Of a stretch of 64,000 nt of DNA, positions 25,381 to 34,438 are shown piece after piece (position 1 is the stretch's first letter; the number at the start of each line of letters is the position of its first letter). The position numbers were made by a program, and so were the translations under genes. The stretch lies in assembly GCF_020215665.1 (NCBI RefSeq), contig NZ_CP084061.1:5740501-5804500 (forward strand). The letters run 5' to 3'. This DNA comes from Blautia parvula. GTDB lineage: Bacteria; Bacillota; Clostridia; Lachnospirales; Lachnospiraceae. The notes under the pieces are model-generated. The model made no database searches. It was given only the letters and a program-made list of their open reading frames with translations, and was not told the DNA's origin.

Positions 25381-25455
25381 TTTTTCCTCCATTACCGACC
25401 GGAAAATCCCGGACGGGAGAATCTATTGTATAGTATGCAGAGGGGAGAAAGAAGT

Positions 25456-27057
25456 TCAAAAGGGAGGAGAATCTTTGCCGGTGCTGTCTGCTGCCTGGGA
25501 CTGTTTCCTGTAGTTCATGGGAGTCATCCCGGTGATCTCCCTGAAAATCTTGGAAAAATAAGCAAAATTACCATAGCCAACCTGAAGCGCCACCCGGTTG
25601 ATGGGCATACGGCTTTCCGCCAGAAGGCTGCACGCAGCCGTTATACGTTTTTTCGTTACATACTGCATAAGGGACAGGCCCGTTTCTTTTTTGAACAGCC
25701 GGGACAGATGATCAGGGCTGACAAACACAATATCAGACAGATCATTTCTCTGGATATCCTCTGCATAGTGGGTATCTAAAAAGTTCTGTATGATTTCCAC
25801 AGCGCTTTTGGAATTGTCAGTGATAGTGGCATAACAGAGGGCGCGGTCAATCAGGTAACTGCAGTAAGCGTACATATGGTCAATGCTCCGGACTGCGTTT
25901 TGATAGAGGCGGTCACTTTCGGCATCACCGAAAAGCCGGTGGGCCTGGATCTCTTTCTGTTTTAAAAAGCTGTACACCATCTGGGCAAAATCCTGACGGA
26001 TTTCCTGCATATTTTCCGGTGTGAGAAGCGAGGCTTTGGACTGCAGAAAGGTATACAGGCTTTTTTTCAGGGCTTCCTTGTCCGCGGACTGCAGCAGAGT
26101 CTCCCAGAGCCTGATCTCGGACTGGGTGCAGGTGGTGCCGCGGGGGAGAGTTTGATCTTTGTACAAAATTCTGCCTCTCCGGTTCATGGTGCTGTCCAGC
26201 AGCTTTTCAAGTTCCGACACTTCCCGGTAAATATCTCTATAGGACACGGCATTGCCCATACTGATACTGAGTTCCATATGCATGAATTTTCCCGCGGTAT
26301 CCTGCAGAACATCCAGACGCTCTTCCAGGGGGGAGAGGTCTGTCTCCGGTCCGCTTACGATGCTGACCACAGCCAGCCAGCGGCCGGGAGTCAGGGAAAT
26401 GACGCACCGGGGTAGCAGGTGCTCCTGTTCCAATATTTCATAACCTACATTTTTGACAGCATACTCCCACATGGGGTCATCAATCTGGCTTCGTCTGTCA
26501 TCCTGAAAGGCTTCGATCAGAACAGGAATGAAAAGCTGGGTTTCCCCGTATCCCAGTTTCCGGGGCAGGGAATAGACCTCAGCCAGAAAACCACGGGCAG
26601 TTTTGTTCCAGAAATATTCCGCCGTATTTTTTTCCTCATCCAGCCAATACTGGCTGTATTTCTTTGCCGTGTTCATCTGGCGGGACAGCTTTAACCTCTG
26701 TACAGCTTTTTCCACCGCGCTTTGCAGCGGTTCCGCGGAGACGGGCTTCAGCAGATATTCCACCACATTTAAGTCTATGGCACGCCGGGCATACTCAAAA
26801 CGGGCATAGCTTGTCAGAAGAATACAGGGGATGCCGCTTTCCGAGTTCTGCAGTGTCTCCATGAAATCAAGCCCGCTGCTTCCGGGCATTTCAATGTCGC
26901 ATATAATGACGTGCACAGGAACCTGGGCGATCATTTTCTGGGCTGAGGCAGTGTTTTCGGCGGTATAAACTTTCTGGAACCCAAGCGCGTTCCAGTCCAG
27001 GATTTCCTTTAGATCCTGGAGCATCAGGACATCATCATCAACCAGCAGTAAATTCAT
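25456..27057 (-). CDS. YesN-type response regulator, AraC output (locus A)
   Basis: A 533-residue response regulator. The receiver domain (NLLLVDDDVLMLQDLKEIL, phosphorylated Asp in VIICDIEMPGSSG, residues 1-120) and a long linker are followed by a C-terminal AraC domain (IIQNFLDTHYAEDIQRNDLSDIVFVSPDHLSRLFKKETGLSLMQYVTKKRITAACSLL...VGYGNFAYFSKIFREITGMTPMNYR). It overlaps the kinase gene by 20 bp. The target is probably the divergent sugar uptake operon starting at 29063. Strong GGAGGAG ribosome site. Confidence 0.93.
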   Translation of the reverse strand: MNLLLVDDDVLMLQDLKEILDWNALGFQKVYTAENTASAQKMIAQVPVHVIICDIEMPGSSGLDFMETLQNSESGIPCILLTSYARFEYARRAIDLNVVEYLLKPVSAEPLQSAVEKAVQRLKLSRQMNTAKKYSQYWLDEEKNTAEYFWNKTARGFLAEVYSLPRKLGYGETQLFIPVLIEAFQDDRRSQIDDPMWEYAVKNVGYEILEQEHLLPRCVISLTPGRWLAVVSIVSGPETDLSPLEERLDVLQDTAGKFMHMELSISMGNAVSYRDIYREVSELEKLLDSTMNRRGRILYKDQTLPRGTTCTQSEIRLWETLLQSADKEALKKSLYTFLQSKASLLTPENMQEIRQDFAQMVYSFLKQKEIQAHRLFGDAESDRLYQNAVRSIDHMYAYCSYLIDRALCYATITDNSKSAVEIIQNFLDTHYAEDIQRNDLSDIVFVSPDHLSRLFKKETGLSLMQYVTKKRITAACSLLAESRMPINRVALQVGYGNFAYFSKIFREITGMTPMNYRKQSQAADSTGKDSPPF

Positions 27058-28804
27058 TTTGCTCCTCCTTACAGGGGAGGTGCAGTTCTGTCACTGCGCC
27101 TCCCAGCGGACTGTTGTATAATTTCATCACAGCATTTTCATGGTAAAACAACTTAAGACGTTTGGAAGCATTGGCGATTCCGATATGGGAGCCGCCGCTT
27201 CTTGCCAGGTCCTTTCCCTGAGCCCATACATCCAGACATGTTTGGGGATATCCGGGACCGTTGTCCGTGATAAAGATGGTCAGCATTTCCTTCTGCCCGG
27301 ATGTTTCCGTGCATTCGATCAAAGCGGAGATGCTCAGTTCCATTTTGGTATCCGCCGTGATTCCGTGCTTGACGGAATTCTCCACAAAAGTCTGGAGAAG
27401 AAGAGGCGGTACTGCCTGCAGCAAGGCCTCCTCCTCAGCGAAAATCTCGTATTGGAAATGGTCCGGGTAGCGGATCTCCATAATGGACAGATAGTCACGC
27501 AGATGATTCAGTTCCTGTCCAAGCTCCACACAGGAAACATCACTCTGGAAAATGTACCGCAGATAACTGGCTGTGATCTCGCTTAGCCGGGCTACGTCCT
27601 GACAGTTTCCGTGGCTGGCCATGGAATGGATCAGATTCAGGCTGTTCAGGAAAAAATGCGGTTTGATCTGCATCTGCATGTAGTCCATCTGTATTTTCTG
27701 CCGTTCCAGCTCCTGCTCATAGGCACGGATACGCAGACGGTTGATTTCTTTTGTGAGGTTGTTGAACTGCCTGCTGGCTGCGGACAATTCCTCCAGTTCC
27801 GAACTCATCTCTATGAGTACCGGCTTATCCGGATCATAGGATTTCAGCCTTTCCGTAAACAGGCGGAGAGGGCGCAGTATCTTTTTCTGGGTGTAGGACA
27901 TGGCCAGTATGACAGCGCTTAACAGGATAACGATGATCACCAGAACCCCGGTCTGGAACAGCACAGCCTTCTCGAACTGCCCATAATCCTTGATGAACAG
28001 CTTCAATTGAAAACCGGTGTCCGATACAGAGGAATCCACCACCAGCCACCGCTGGCCTTTATGCCAGAAAGGTCCGCGGCCTGCAAGGGCTTTATCCGGT
28101 GAGAGCCCTTCACGGGAAAGATTCCCGGCACCGGCGGCAAGTTTTCCGTTTTCTGTGAAGAGTACAGGGAAGCTGACACTTTTGGGATAGATGCCCACCA
28201 GAGGTTTGATGAGGGCCTCCGCCGGAATACAGCTTCCGTTCCACACATCCTGGTACTGATAAAGACGGATGGCATAATAGGTATCCCCCACCGGAAGCAG
28301 GGTCCACTGGTCCGACACGCTGCTGGGGTGATAGCCGGAGTCGAGAAGTTGGATCACGGCGTCCTGCAGCCCTTCTCTCTGGGGATAGGCAATGTAGCGG
28401 GAGTGTACGGCAGTTAAAAATTCCCTGCTTTTGGGAAAATAATAGAAAAGTGAGTAGTCATTTCCGGAATTTCCCGATATATAAATAAGGCTGTCGATCA
28501 GCGTCTGCCGCGCCTGTATCCTGGTAAGGGAATCTTCGCTTTGAGCCTGCGAAAGGGCTGTGCCCTGCCCCTGGGTCACCAGAGTCTGTTTTAAATGCTG
28601 GTTCAATATGAAAAAATTATTCTCCACCTGTTCCATACGGTTCTGGACCATAACACTGGCGTTCTGGGCCGTTTGTTTTCGTACCATATGGATGGCCCAC
28701 ACACTGACACTGAGTTCCAGAGCTGTGGCAGCCACCACCATACAGAGCAGAAGTTTGTGCCGTCCGAAGGCGGAATGTGTTTTTTTCCTGTGTTCCTTTT
28801 TCAT
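27038..28804 (-). CDS. YesM-type sensor histidine kinase (locus A)
   Basis: A 588-residue membrane kinase. An N-terminal helix (LLLCMVVAATALELSVSVWAI), an extracellular sensor region of about 250 residues and a second helix (VLVIIVILLSAVILAMSYT) lead into a HAMP region. The His_kinase box is MQIKPHFFLNSLNLIHSMA with the phosphorylated histidine, and the ATPase lid is ITDNGPGYP. It pairs with the response regulator and is divergent from the binding-protein gene, a typical layout for sensing an extracellular sugar or the loaded binding protein. Confidence 0.92.
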   Translation of the reverse strand: MKKEHRKKTHSAFGRHKLLLCMVVAATALELSVSVWAIHMVRKQTAQNASVMVQNRMEQVENNFFILNQHLKQTLVTQGQGTALSQAQSEDSLTRIQARQTLIDSLIYISGNSGNDYSLFYYFPKSREFLTAVHSRYIAYPQREGLQDAVIQLLDSGYHPSSVSDQWTLLPVGDTYYAIRLYQYQDVWNGSCIPAEALIKPLVGIYPKSVSFPVLFTENGKLAAGAGNLSREGLSPDKALAGRGPFWHKGQRWLVVDSSVSDTGFQLKLFIKDYGQFEKAVLFQTGVLVIIVILLSAVILAMSYTQKKILRPLRLFTERLKSYDPDKPVLIEMSSELEELSAASRQFNNLTKEINRLRIRAYEQELERQKIQMDYMQMQIKPHFFLNSLNLIHSMASHGNCQDVARLSEITASYLRYIFQSDVSCVELGQELNHLRDYLSIMEIRYPDHFQYEIFAEEEALLQAVPPLLLQTFVENSVKHGITADTKMELSISALIECTETSGQKEMLTIFITDNGPGYPQTCLDVWAQGKDLARSGGSHIGIANASKRLKLFYHENAVMKLYNSPLGGAVTELHLPCKEEQNEFTAG

Positions 28805-29062
28805 ATCTGTCCTTTCCCGGATTTTAGTCTGTGATTTTATCAGGATTTATAGTAATGTTTAATTATACACGTTTGAAAATGCAAATTCAATTACGAAAAC
28901 GATGGGGAAGTATAAGAAAAACGACGTATTTCGGGGCTTTGCAAAGGAGCACGTTTTTGTGATAACAGGATGTCGGTATTGTGATTGAAAGTGGTTTGGG
29001 CCGGAAGTAAAATGAAACCACAAAACAGGCAGAGACCTGGAAATACGAAAAGGAGAATGAAG

Positions 29063-30565
29063 ATGAAAACGAAATGGATTGCAGGACTCATGACTTCCGT
29101 GCTGGCAGTTTCCATGCTGGCCGGATGCGGCAGCTCTGCGGATACGGGAGAGAAAAGCAAAACAGAATCCGCCGGCAGCAAACAGGATGGCGGGGAGGAG
29201 CCTTACACAGTGACTATGATGTTCATCGGAAACACACAGGACGATGAACAGAAGGTGGAGGAGGCTATCAATAAGCTGACCATGAAGGACCTGAACATGA
29301 AGCTGGATATTATGCTGGTTCCCTGGGCCAATGCCAATGAGCAGCAGCGCCTTATGCTGTCAGGAGGGGAAAAGCTGGACCTGATGGTAGGACAGGCGTA
29401 TCAGGCAGCCAATTTTGTCTCCACCCAGGCCGTCTACGACTTAAGTGAGATGATAGACAAATACGGCACCAATATTAAGGAAAATATGGGTGACAACGCA
29501 AAAGTGGCAAATATCAACGGATTCGTGTACGGCATTCCAAATGTCTGTGACTGGTACCGCCAGGCGTCCATTATGGTGAGAAAAGACTGGCTGGAGGAGG
29601 CCGGTTTTCAGGAAGCGGATATTAAGAGTGTGGATGACCTGGAAGGGGTATATGAGGTGGTTGCCAAGAATCATCCGGAGGCAGCCATGCTGGCTATGAG
29701 CAAGGGACAGAAATTCGACTCCGACTGGTATCAGTGTGACCCGCTGGGAGACGGGTACGGGGTACTGCTCAACTACGGCGAAAAACCGGTGGTGGAAAAC
29801 TGGTATGCAAGTGATGCATATAAAGCGTTCCTGGACCGTCAGTACCGCTGGGCACAGAAGGGATGGATCGGAAAGGACGCTGCCACCACCACAGATTCCA
29901 TTGAGGTGCAGATGAGCAATGGCAAGGCCTTCAGTCTGGTTTCCACCTATCAGCCGGCAATAGCCAATGAGGCCTCTGTTGCCTATAAGACAGAGATGGC
30001 GGTGATTCCGCTGTACGATGCCTTTACCACCAGCAGCTTTACGGCAGGTTTTTACTGGGCAGTGGCACGCAACTCCGAGCAGCCGGAAAAAGCGTTCCAA
30101 ATGCTGGATTATATCTATGGAAATCCGGAAGCGGCAAACCTTCTGAACTGGGGTATCGAGGGAGAACACTACAAGCTCACAGAGGACAGACATGTCACCT
30201 TCCCGGATGGAATGGACAAATCCAGTGATCCCTACAACGCTTATTTCGGATTTATGCTTCCGAACCAGTACATTTCCGATGTATGGGAAGGACTTCCTCT
30301 GGATGTGGGAGAGCAGGTCATGAAACTGAATGAGGAGGCAAGAAAATCCTGTGCTTATGGGTTTACCTACGACGGCACCGCCCTTGCCAATGAACTTGCT
30401 GCCCTGGACAATGTAAAAGGCCAGTATATTGATGCTCTGAACACAGGTTCCGTGAATCCGGACGAGGTACTTCCGCAGTTTTTGGCTGACCTGAAAGCAG
30501 CCGGTCTTGATAAGGTCATGGAATCCAAACAGCAGCAGCTTGATGACTGGCTGGCTAAACAGTAA
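29063..30565 (+). CDS. Sugar ABC transporter binding lipoprotein (locus A)
   Basis: A 500-residue family-1 extracellular solute-binding protein, the larger LplA/YtcQ-like type. Signal peptide and lipobox: MKTKWIAGLMTSVLAVSMLAGCGSS, with the lipid cysteine near residue 22. The ATG at 29063 is chosen because AGGAG lies 7 bases upstream; the frame is open from 28985. The serine-rich linker after the cysteine is usual. The neighbouring GH20 and GH3 enzymes suggest an N-acetylhexosamine-containing or beta-linked oligosaccharide ligand. Confidence 0.92.
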   Translation: MKTKWIAGLMTSVLAVSMLAGCGSSADTGEKSKTESAGSKQDGGEEPYTVTMMFIGNTQDDEQKVEEAINKLTMKDLNMKLDIMLVPWANANEQQRLMLSGGEKLDLMVGQAYQAANFVSTQAVYDLSEMIDKYGTNIKENMGDNAKVANINGFVYGIPNVCDWYRQASIMVRKDWLEEAGFQEADIKSVDDLEGVYEVVAKNHPEAAMLAMSKGQKFDSDWYQCDPLGDGYGVLLNYGEKPVVENWYASDAYKAFLDRQYRWAQKGWIGKDAATTTDSIEVQMSNGKAFSLVSTYQPAIANEASVAYKTEMAVIPLYDAFTTSSFTAGFYWAVARNSEQPEKAFQMLDYIYGNPEAANLLNWGIEGEHYKLTEDRHVTFPDGMDKSSDPYNAYFGFMLPNQYISDVWEGLPLDVGEQVMKLNEEARKSCAYGFTYDGTALANELAALDNVKGQYIDALNTGSVNPDEVLPQFLADLKAAGLDKVMESKQQQLDDWLAKQ

Positions 30566-30586
30566 TCGTATCAGAAAACATATCAC

Positions 30587-30620
30587 AGGCGCCGCTTGGT
30601 AATGGCGGTGCCTCTTTTTT
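30587..30620 (+). terminator. Hairpin between binding-protein and permease genes (locus A)
   Basis: AGGCGCCGC (30587-30595) pairs imperfectly with GGCGGTGCCT (30604-30613), followed by a run of T to 30620. Within an operon it likely acts as a partial terminator or RNA-stabilising stem that raises binding protein over permease. Confidence 0.65.
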
Positions 30621-30639
30621 ACCACAGGAGGAGTTTTTT

Positions 30640-31596
30640 ATGTCAAATACTGCTGTTTACGGACGTCCGGCGGGGCAGAGCCGTTTCAGAAAATGGAAAC
30701 GCTGGGTACCTCTTTATCTGATGATGCTGCCGGGACTTTTGTATCTGTTTATTAACAATTACATACCCATGGCGGGCCTGGTGGCTGCATTTAAGAATGT
30801 GAATTTCGCGGACGGAATCTGGCACAGTGACTGGGCAGATCCGCTGCTTAAAAATTTTGAATATCTGTTTGTGACAAAGGATGCCTGGGTCATCACCAGG
30901 AACACCATATTGTACAATCTGGCATTTATCATCATCAACACAGCAGCCGGAATATTGATCGCGATCCTTATCTGTGATATTGCCTCGCGCAGGTTAAAGC
31001 GCCTGTATCAAAGTTCTATTTTGCTGCCATTTTTAATGTCCTATGTGATCGTTTCTTACATTGTGTTTGCCATTTTGTCCAATGAGAACGGTCTTCTGAA
31101 CAAAAGTCTGCTGCCAGCGCTGGGCATGGAACCTGTGCAGTGGTATGCTTCGGCTAAGTATTGGCCGTTCATTCTGGTCCTGGTGAATTTCTGGAAGGGC
31201 ATGGGATATAACTGTCTGATCTATATTGCGTCTATTAACGGTATAGACCCGTCCCTCTATGAGGCAGCCAAACTGGACGGTGCCGGACGCTGGCAGCAGA
31301 TCAGAAATGTTACGCTCCCGGGGATCAAGAGCAGTGTCATCACCCTGACCATGCTGAATATCGGGCGTATCTTCTATTCGGATTTCAGCCTGTTTTATCA
31401 GGTGCCCCAGAATTCGGGCCTGATATATTCCACGACCAATACACTGGATACCTATGTTTACCGTGCTTTGCTGAATTCGGGAAATATTCCTATGGCTGCT
31501 GCCGCCGGATTTTACCAGTCGCTGATCGGCTTTGTGGTTGTACTGGCTGCCAATCTGTTCGTGCGGAAGATCAGCAAAGAAGACGCGCTGTTTTAA
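30640..31596 (+). CDS. Sugar ABC transporter permease, LplB/MalF-like (locus A)
   Basis: A 318-residue inner-membrane permease with six helices (first: YLMMLPGLLYLFINNYIPMAGLV). The EAA coupling loop is YEAAKLDGAGRWQQIRNVTLPGI (about residues 207-229). It works with the following permease as a heterodimer. Preceded by AGGAGG and 15 bp ahead of the next gene. Confidence 0.93.
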   Translation: MSNTAVYGRPAGQSRFRKWKRWVPLYLMMLPGLLYLFINNYIPMAGLVAAFKNVNFADGIWHSDWADPLLKNFEYLFVTKDAWVITRNTILYNLAFIIINTAAGILIAILICDIASRRLKRLYQSSILLPFLMSYVIVSYIVFAILSNENGLLNKSLLPALGMEPVQWYASAKYWPFILVLVNFWKGMGYNCLIYIASINGIDPSLYEAAKLDGAGRWQQIRNVTLPGIKSSVITLTMLNIGRIFYSDFSLFYQVPQNSGLIYSTTNTLDTYVYRALLNSGNIPMAAAAGFYQSLIGFVVVLAANLFVRKISKEDALF

Positions 31597-31611
31597 AGGA
31601 GGAGTGAAAGG

Positions 31612-32505
31612 ATGCATATCAGCAGACATGACAGGGTTTATCAGACCCTTGCAAATATATTTCTCATTATTCTTGTAGTTGTTATCATTTTACCGTTTCT
31701 CCTGTTATTTATATCATCCATAACAGAGGAAGGCACACTGGTCAGGGACGGATACACCCTGTTTCCGAAGGAATTAAGCCTGGCAGCATACAAATATATC
31801 TTTGTCAACAGCAATAAAATTTTCAGGGCTTATGCCATTACCATCGGCGTTACCATAGTGGGAACCGCACTGCATTTGATCTTGTCTTCCATGCTGGCAT
31901 ATCCCCTGTCCCTGAAAAAACTGCCGGGGAGAAACTTTTTTTCCTTCTTTGTCTTTTTTACCATGTTGTTTAACGGCGGTCTGGTGCCCACTTACATGAT
32001 GTATTCAGGTACCTTTCATATAAAAAATACTATTTTCGCCATGATCGTTCCGGGATTCTTGATGAGTGCCGTAAATGTACTGCTGATCCGGACATATTTT
32101 TCCAACAATATCCCCGAGGCTCTCTATGAAGCCGCGGAGGTGGATGGGGCAGGTCATTTTACGGTGTTTACAAAAATCGTGCTCCCTCTGGGAAAACCGA
32201 TCCTGGTGACTGTGGGGCTGTTCGCAGGCCTTGGATACTGGAATGACTGGACAAATGGTCTTTACTATATATCAGACCCGGATCTGTGGGGCATCCAGAA
32301 TCTGTTAAACAAAATGATCAGTGATATCCAATTTCTGCAGAGCGGCAATTCCACAGTCACAACAGCCATGTCCATGGGGCCTCTGCCAAGTACCAGCGTC
32401 AGAATGGCCATTGCTTTTATTGCCATGGTGCCGATCCTCATCCTATATCCGTTCCTGCAGAAATATTTTGCCAAGGGAATCGCTATGGGCGCTGTGAAGG
32501 GTTAG
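31612..32505 (+). CDS. Sugar ABC transporter permease, YtcP/MalG-like (locus A)
   Basis: A 297-residue permease of the MalG group with six helices. The EAA loop is YEAAEVDGAGHFTVFTKIVLPLGKPI (about residues 173-198) and the usual end is FAKGIAMGAVKG. The ribosome site is GGAGGAG. No ATPase gene follows, so energy coupling must come from an ATPase encoded elsewhere. Confidence 0.93.
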   Translation: MHISRHDRVYQTLANIFLIILVVVIILPFLLLFISSITEEGTLVRDGYTLFPKELSLAAYKYIFVNSNKIFRAYAITIGVTIVGTALHLILSSMLAYPLSLKKLPGRNFFSFFVFFTMLFNGGLVPTYMMYSGTFHIKNTIFAMIVPGFLMSAVNVLLIRTYFSNNIPEALYEAAEVDGAGHFTVFTKIVLPLGKPILVTVGLFAGLGYWNDWTNGLYYISDPDLWGIQNLLNKMISDIQFLQSGNSTVTTAMSMGPLPSTSVRMAIAFIAMVPILILYPFLQKYFAKGIAMGAVKG

Positions 32506-32550
32506 AAAAAATACCATTATATTGAACTTACGAATAAAGGAGAAAAACAG

Positions 32551-34431
32551 ATGGAGAAACCATGTCTTATTCCAAAGCCTCAGGTTTACCTGCAGAGGGC
32601 CGGATATTTTGTAAAAAAGGCGGCAGTGTCTAAGGAGCGTATGCCCAGTGGACTGGAAGCGCCGCTGGCTGTGATCTGGCCGGAAGTAACAGGTACTGAG
32701 GATACGATACAGTTTACGGAAAAAAAGGAACTGCAGAAAGAGCAGTATGTCCTGGAAATCACGGAGGAGGGGATTGAGATATCCTGGGGTTCCCCAGCAG
32801 GGGCATTTTATGCTGTGATGACGCTGCACCAGCTTGTACTTTTTTCTGAAGGGAAAATAGCCTGCTGCCGTATAGAAGACTTCCCCGGCCTCAGGGACAG
32901 GGCCGTGATGATAGACATTTCCCGGGGGAAAGTACCGAAAGTGGAGAGTCTGAAAGCAATGATCGACCTGCTGGCCGGTCTTAAGATAAACCAGTTTCAG
33001 CTCTATGTGGAGGGCTTTTCTTTTGCTTATCCATCCTTTTCGGAGGTGTGGGAAAAGAGGGCAAAGGATTACCTGACACCGGCAGAGATCAGGGAACTGG
33101 ATGCCTACTGCGCAGAGCGGTTTATAGAACTGGTTCCCAATCAGAACTGCCTGGGGCATATGAATGCCTGGCTGGAGACAGAGGCCTTCGGACATCTGGC
33201 GGAAAATCCGGGTGGGCTTCAGATAAAGGGAACCACGCTTCCCCCTGCAACAATGGACCCCACAAACCCGGAATCTCTGAAGCTGATCGAACAGATGCTG
33301 GATGATCTGCTGCCATGTTTTCATTCCCGAATGTTTCATGCGGATTTGGATGAGACCTTTGACCTGGGGTATGGAAAAAATAAAGACAAAGCCGAAAAAG
33401 AGGGTGTTGTAAGCATTTATCTGGACTATGTAAAAAAGCTCAGTGAAAAGGTTAAGGCCCGTGGCCATAACATGATGATGTGGGGAGATGTCCTGAGCAA
33501 AGAGGAGGATGCCGCAGCGCAGCTTCCGAAAGACATAATCGTTCTCGACTGGGGATATGAGAAGGAACACCCGGTACGCAGACGGGCGGAAAGGCTGCAG
33601 AGGGCAGGCGTTGAATTTTATCTCTGCCCGGGTACAAACAGCTGGTGCAGTTTTACGGGAATCACGGATAACATGATGCAATGTACGGAGAACGCGGTGT
33701 CTGCTGCCTATGATTTTCATGCCAGAGGGCTGATGGTCACAGACTGGGGTGATTTCGGGCATCTCCAGTATTCCCTGTTTTCCCTGCCGGGCATTCTGTA
33801 TGGAGCTGCAGGGGCCTGGAACAGAGAACTTGTGACGGAGGAGGAATTGGCAGAGGCTCTTAACCGGTATGTGTTCAGGGATGAGACGGGCATTTTCGGG
33901 CGGCTGTGTCTGGAGGCCGGAAGATACAGCCGAAAAGAAGAGTTTTTATTCCCATGCAGAACGCTGGCGTTTATGACACTGCAGACTGGATGTGTGAGCA
34001 GAGACCGATTTGAAGCGTCTATTAAAAATATGGTGGATTCCATGCGCTTTTTCGTGGAACCGTGTGTATATCTTCCCTGTGAGGAGGCATATGCAGGGCG
34101 CAGCGGGATGGAGGAAGAGGCAATTCTGGAGTATCTGGATGAGCTGGCTGTACAGGCTCGGAAAGCAGACCCTGCCTGTCCGGATGGTACTCTTCTGAAA
34201 GAGGAGATGATAAACGGGCTTGCCATGGTGCGGGCTGCCACCAGAACCAGAGCGCTGTGTTACGGGCTGGAGGACGGCAGCGGACTGGAAAAAGAGATTG
34301 AGGACCTCTGCGAAAGACACAGGAATCTGTGGCAGAGGCGGAATAAGATAAAGGGACAGGAGGACAGTCTGCTGGGATTTACCACACTTCTGGAACAGCT
34401 CAGGGAGAGAAAACAGGAAGAAGAGGAGTAG
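32551..34431 (+). CDS. GH20-like beta-N-acetylhexosaminidase
   Basis: A 626-residue cytoplasmic enzyme with the GH20 layout. A small N-terminal alpha/beta domain ends at WGSPAGAFYAVMTLHQLV. The TIM barrel then begins DFPGLRDRAVMIDISRGKVPK and contains the catalytic Asp-Glu pair in FHADLDETFDLGYGK (about residues 266-267). The barrel continues with MMWGDVLSKE and TDWGDFGHL. It lacks a signal peptide, so it acts on imported sugars, removing terminal N-acetyl-glucosamine or -galactosamine. The long helical C-terminus is typical of this GH20 branch. It is 8 bp from the GH3 gene. Confidence 0.85.
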   Translation: MEKPCLIPKPQVYLQRAGYFVKKAAVSKERMPSGLEAPLAVIWPEVTGTEDTIQFTEKKELQKEQYVLEITEEGIEISWGSPAGAFYAVMTLHQLVLFSEGKIACCRIEDFPGLRDRAVMIDISRGKVPKVESLKAMIDLLAGLKINQFQLYVEGFSFAYPSFSEVWEKRAKDYLTPAEIRELDAYCAERFIELVPNQNCLGHMNAWLETEAFGHLAENPGGLQIKGTTLPPATMDPTNPESLKLIEQMLDDLLPCFHSRMFHADLDETFDLGYGKNKDKAEKEGVVSIYLDYVKKLSEKVKARGHNMMMWGDVLSKEEDAAAQLPKDIIVLDWGYEKEHPVRRRAERLQRAGVEFYLCPGTNSWCSFTGITDNMMQCTENAVSAAYDFHARGLMVTDWGDFGHLQYSLFSLPGILYGAAGAWNRELVTEEELAEALNRYVFRDETGIFGRLCLEAGRYSRKEEFLFPCRTLAFMTLQTGCVSRDRFEASIKNMVDSMRFFVEPCVYLPCEEAYAGRSGMEEEAILEYLDELAVQARKADPACPDGTLLKEEMINGLAMVRAATRTRALCYGLEDGSGLEKEIEDLCERHRNLWQRRNKIKGQEDSLLGFTTLLEQLRERKQEEEE

Positions 34432-34438
34432 CGGGAAA

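Noticed and set aside
29441-30625. Long minus-strand frame opposite locus A binding-protein gene
   Set aside because: Antisense shadow of a well-supported lipoprotein gene.
32443-33762. Long minus-strand frame opposite the GH20 gene
   Set aside because: Rich in His, Cys and Phe with no domain; a shadow of the GH20 coding strand.
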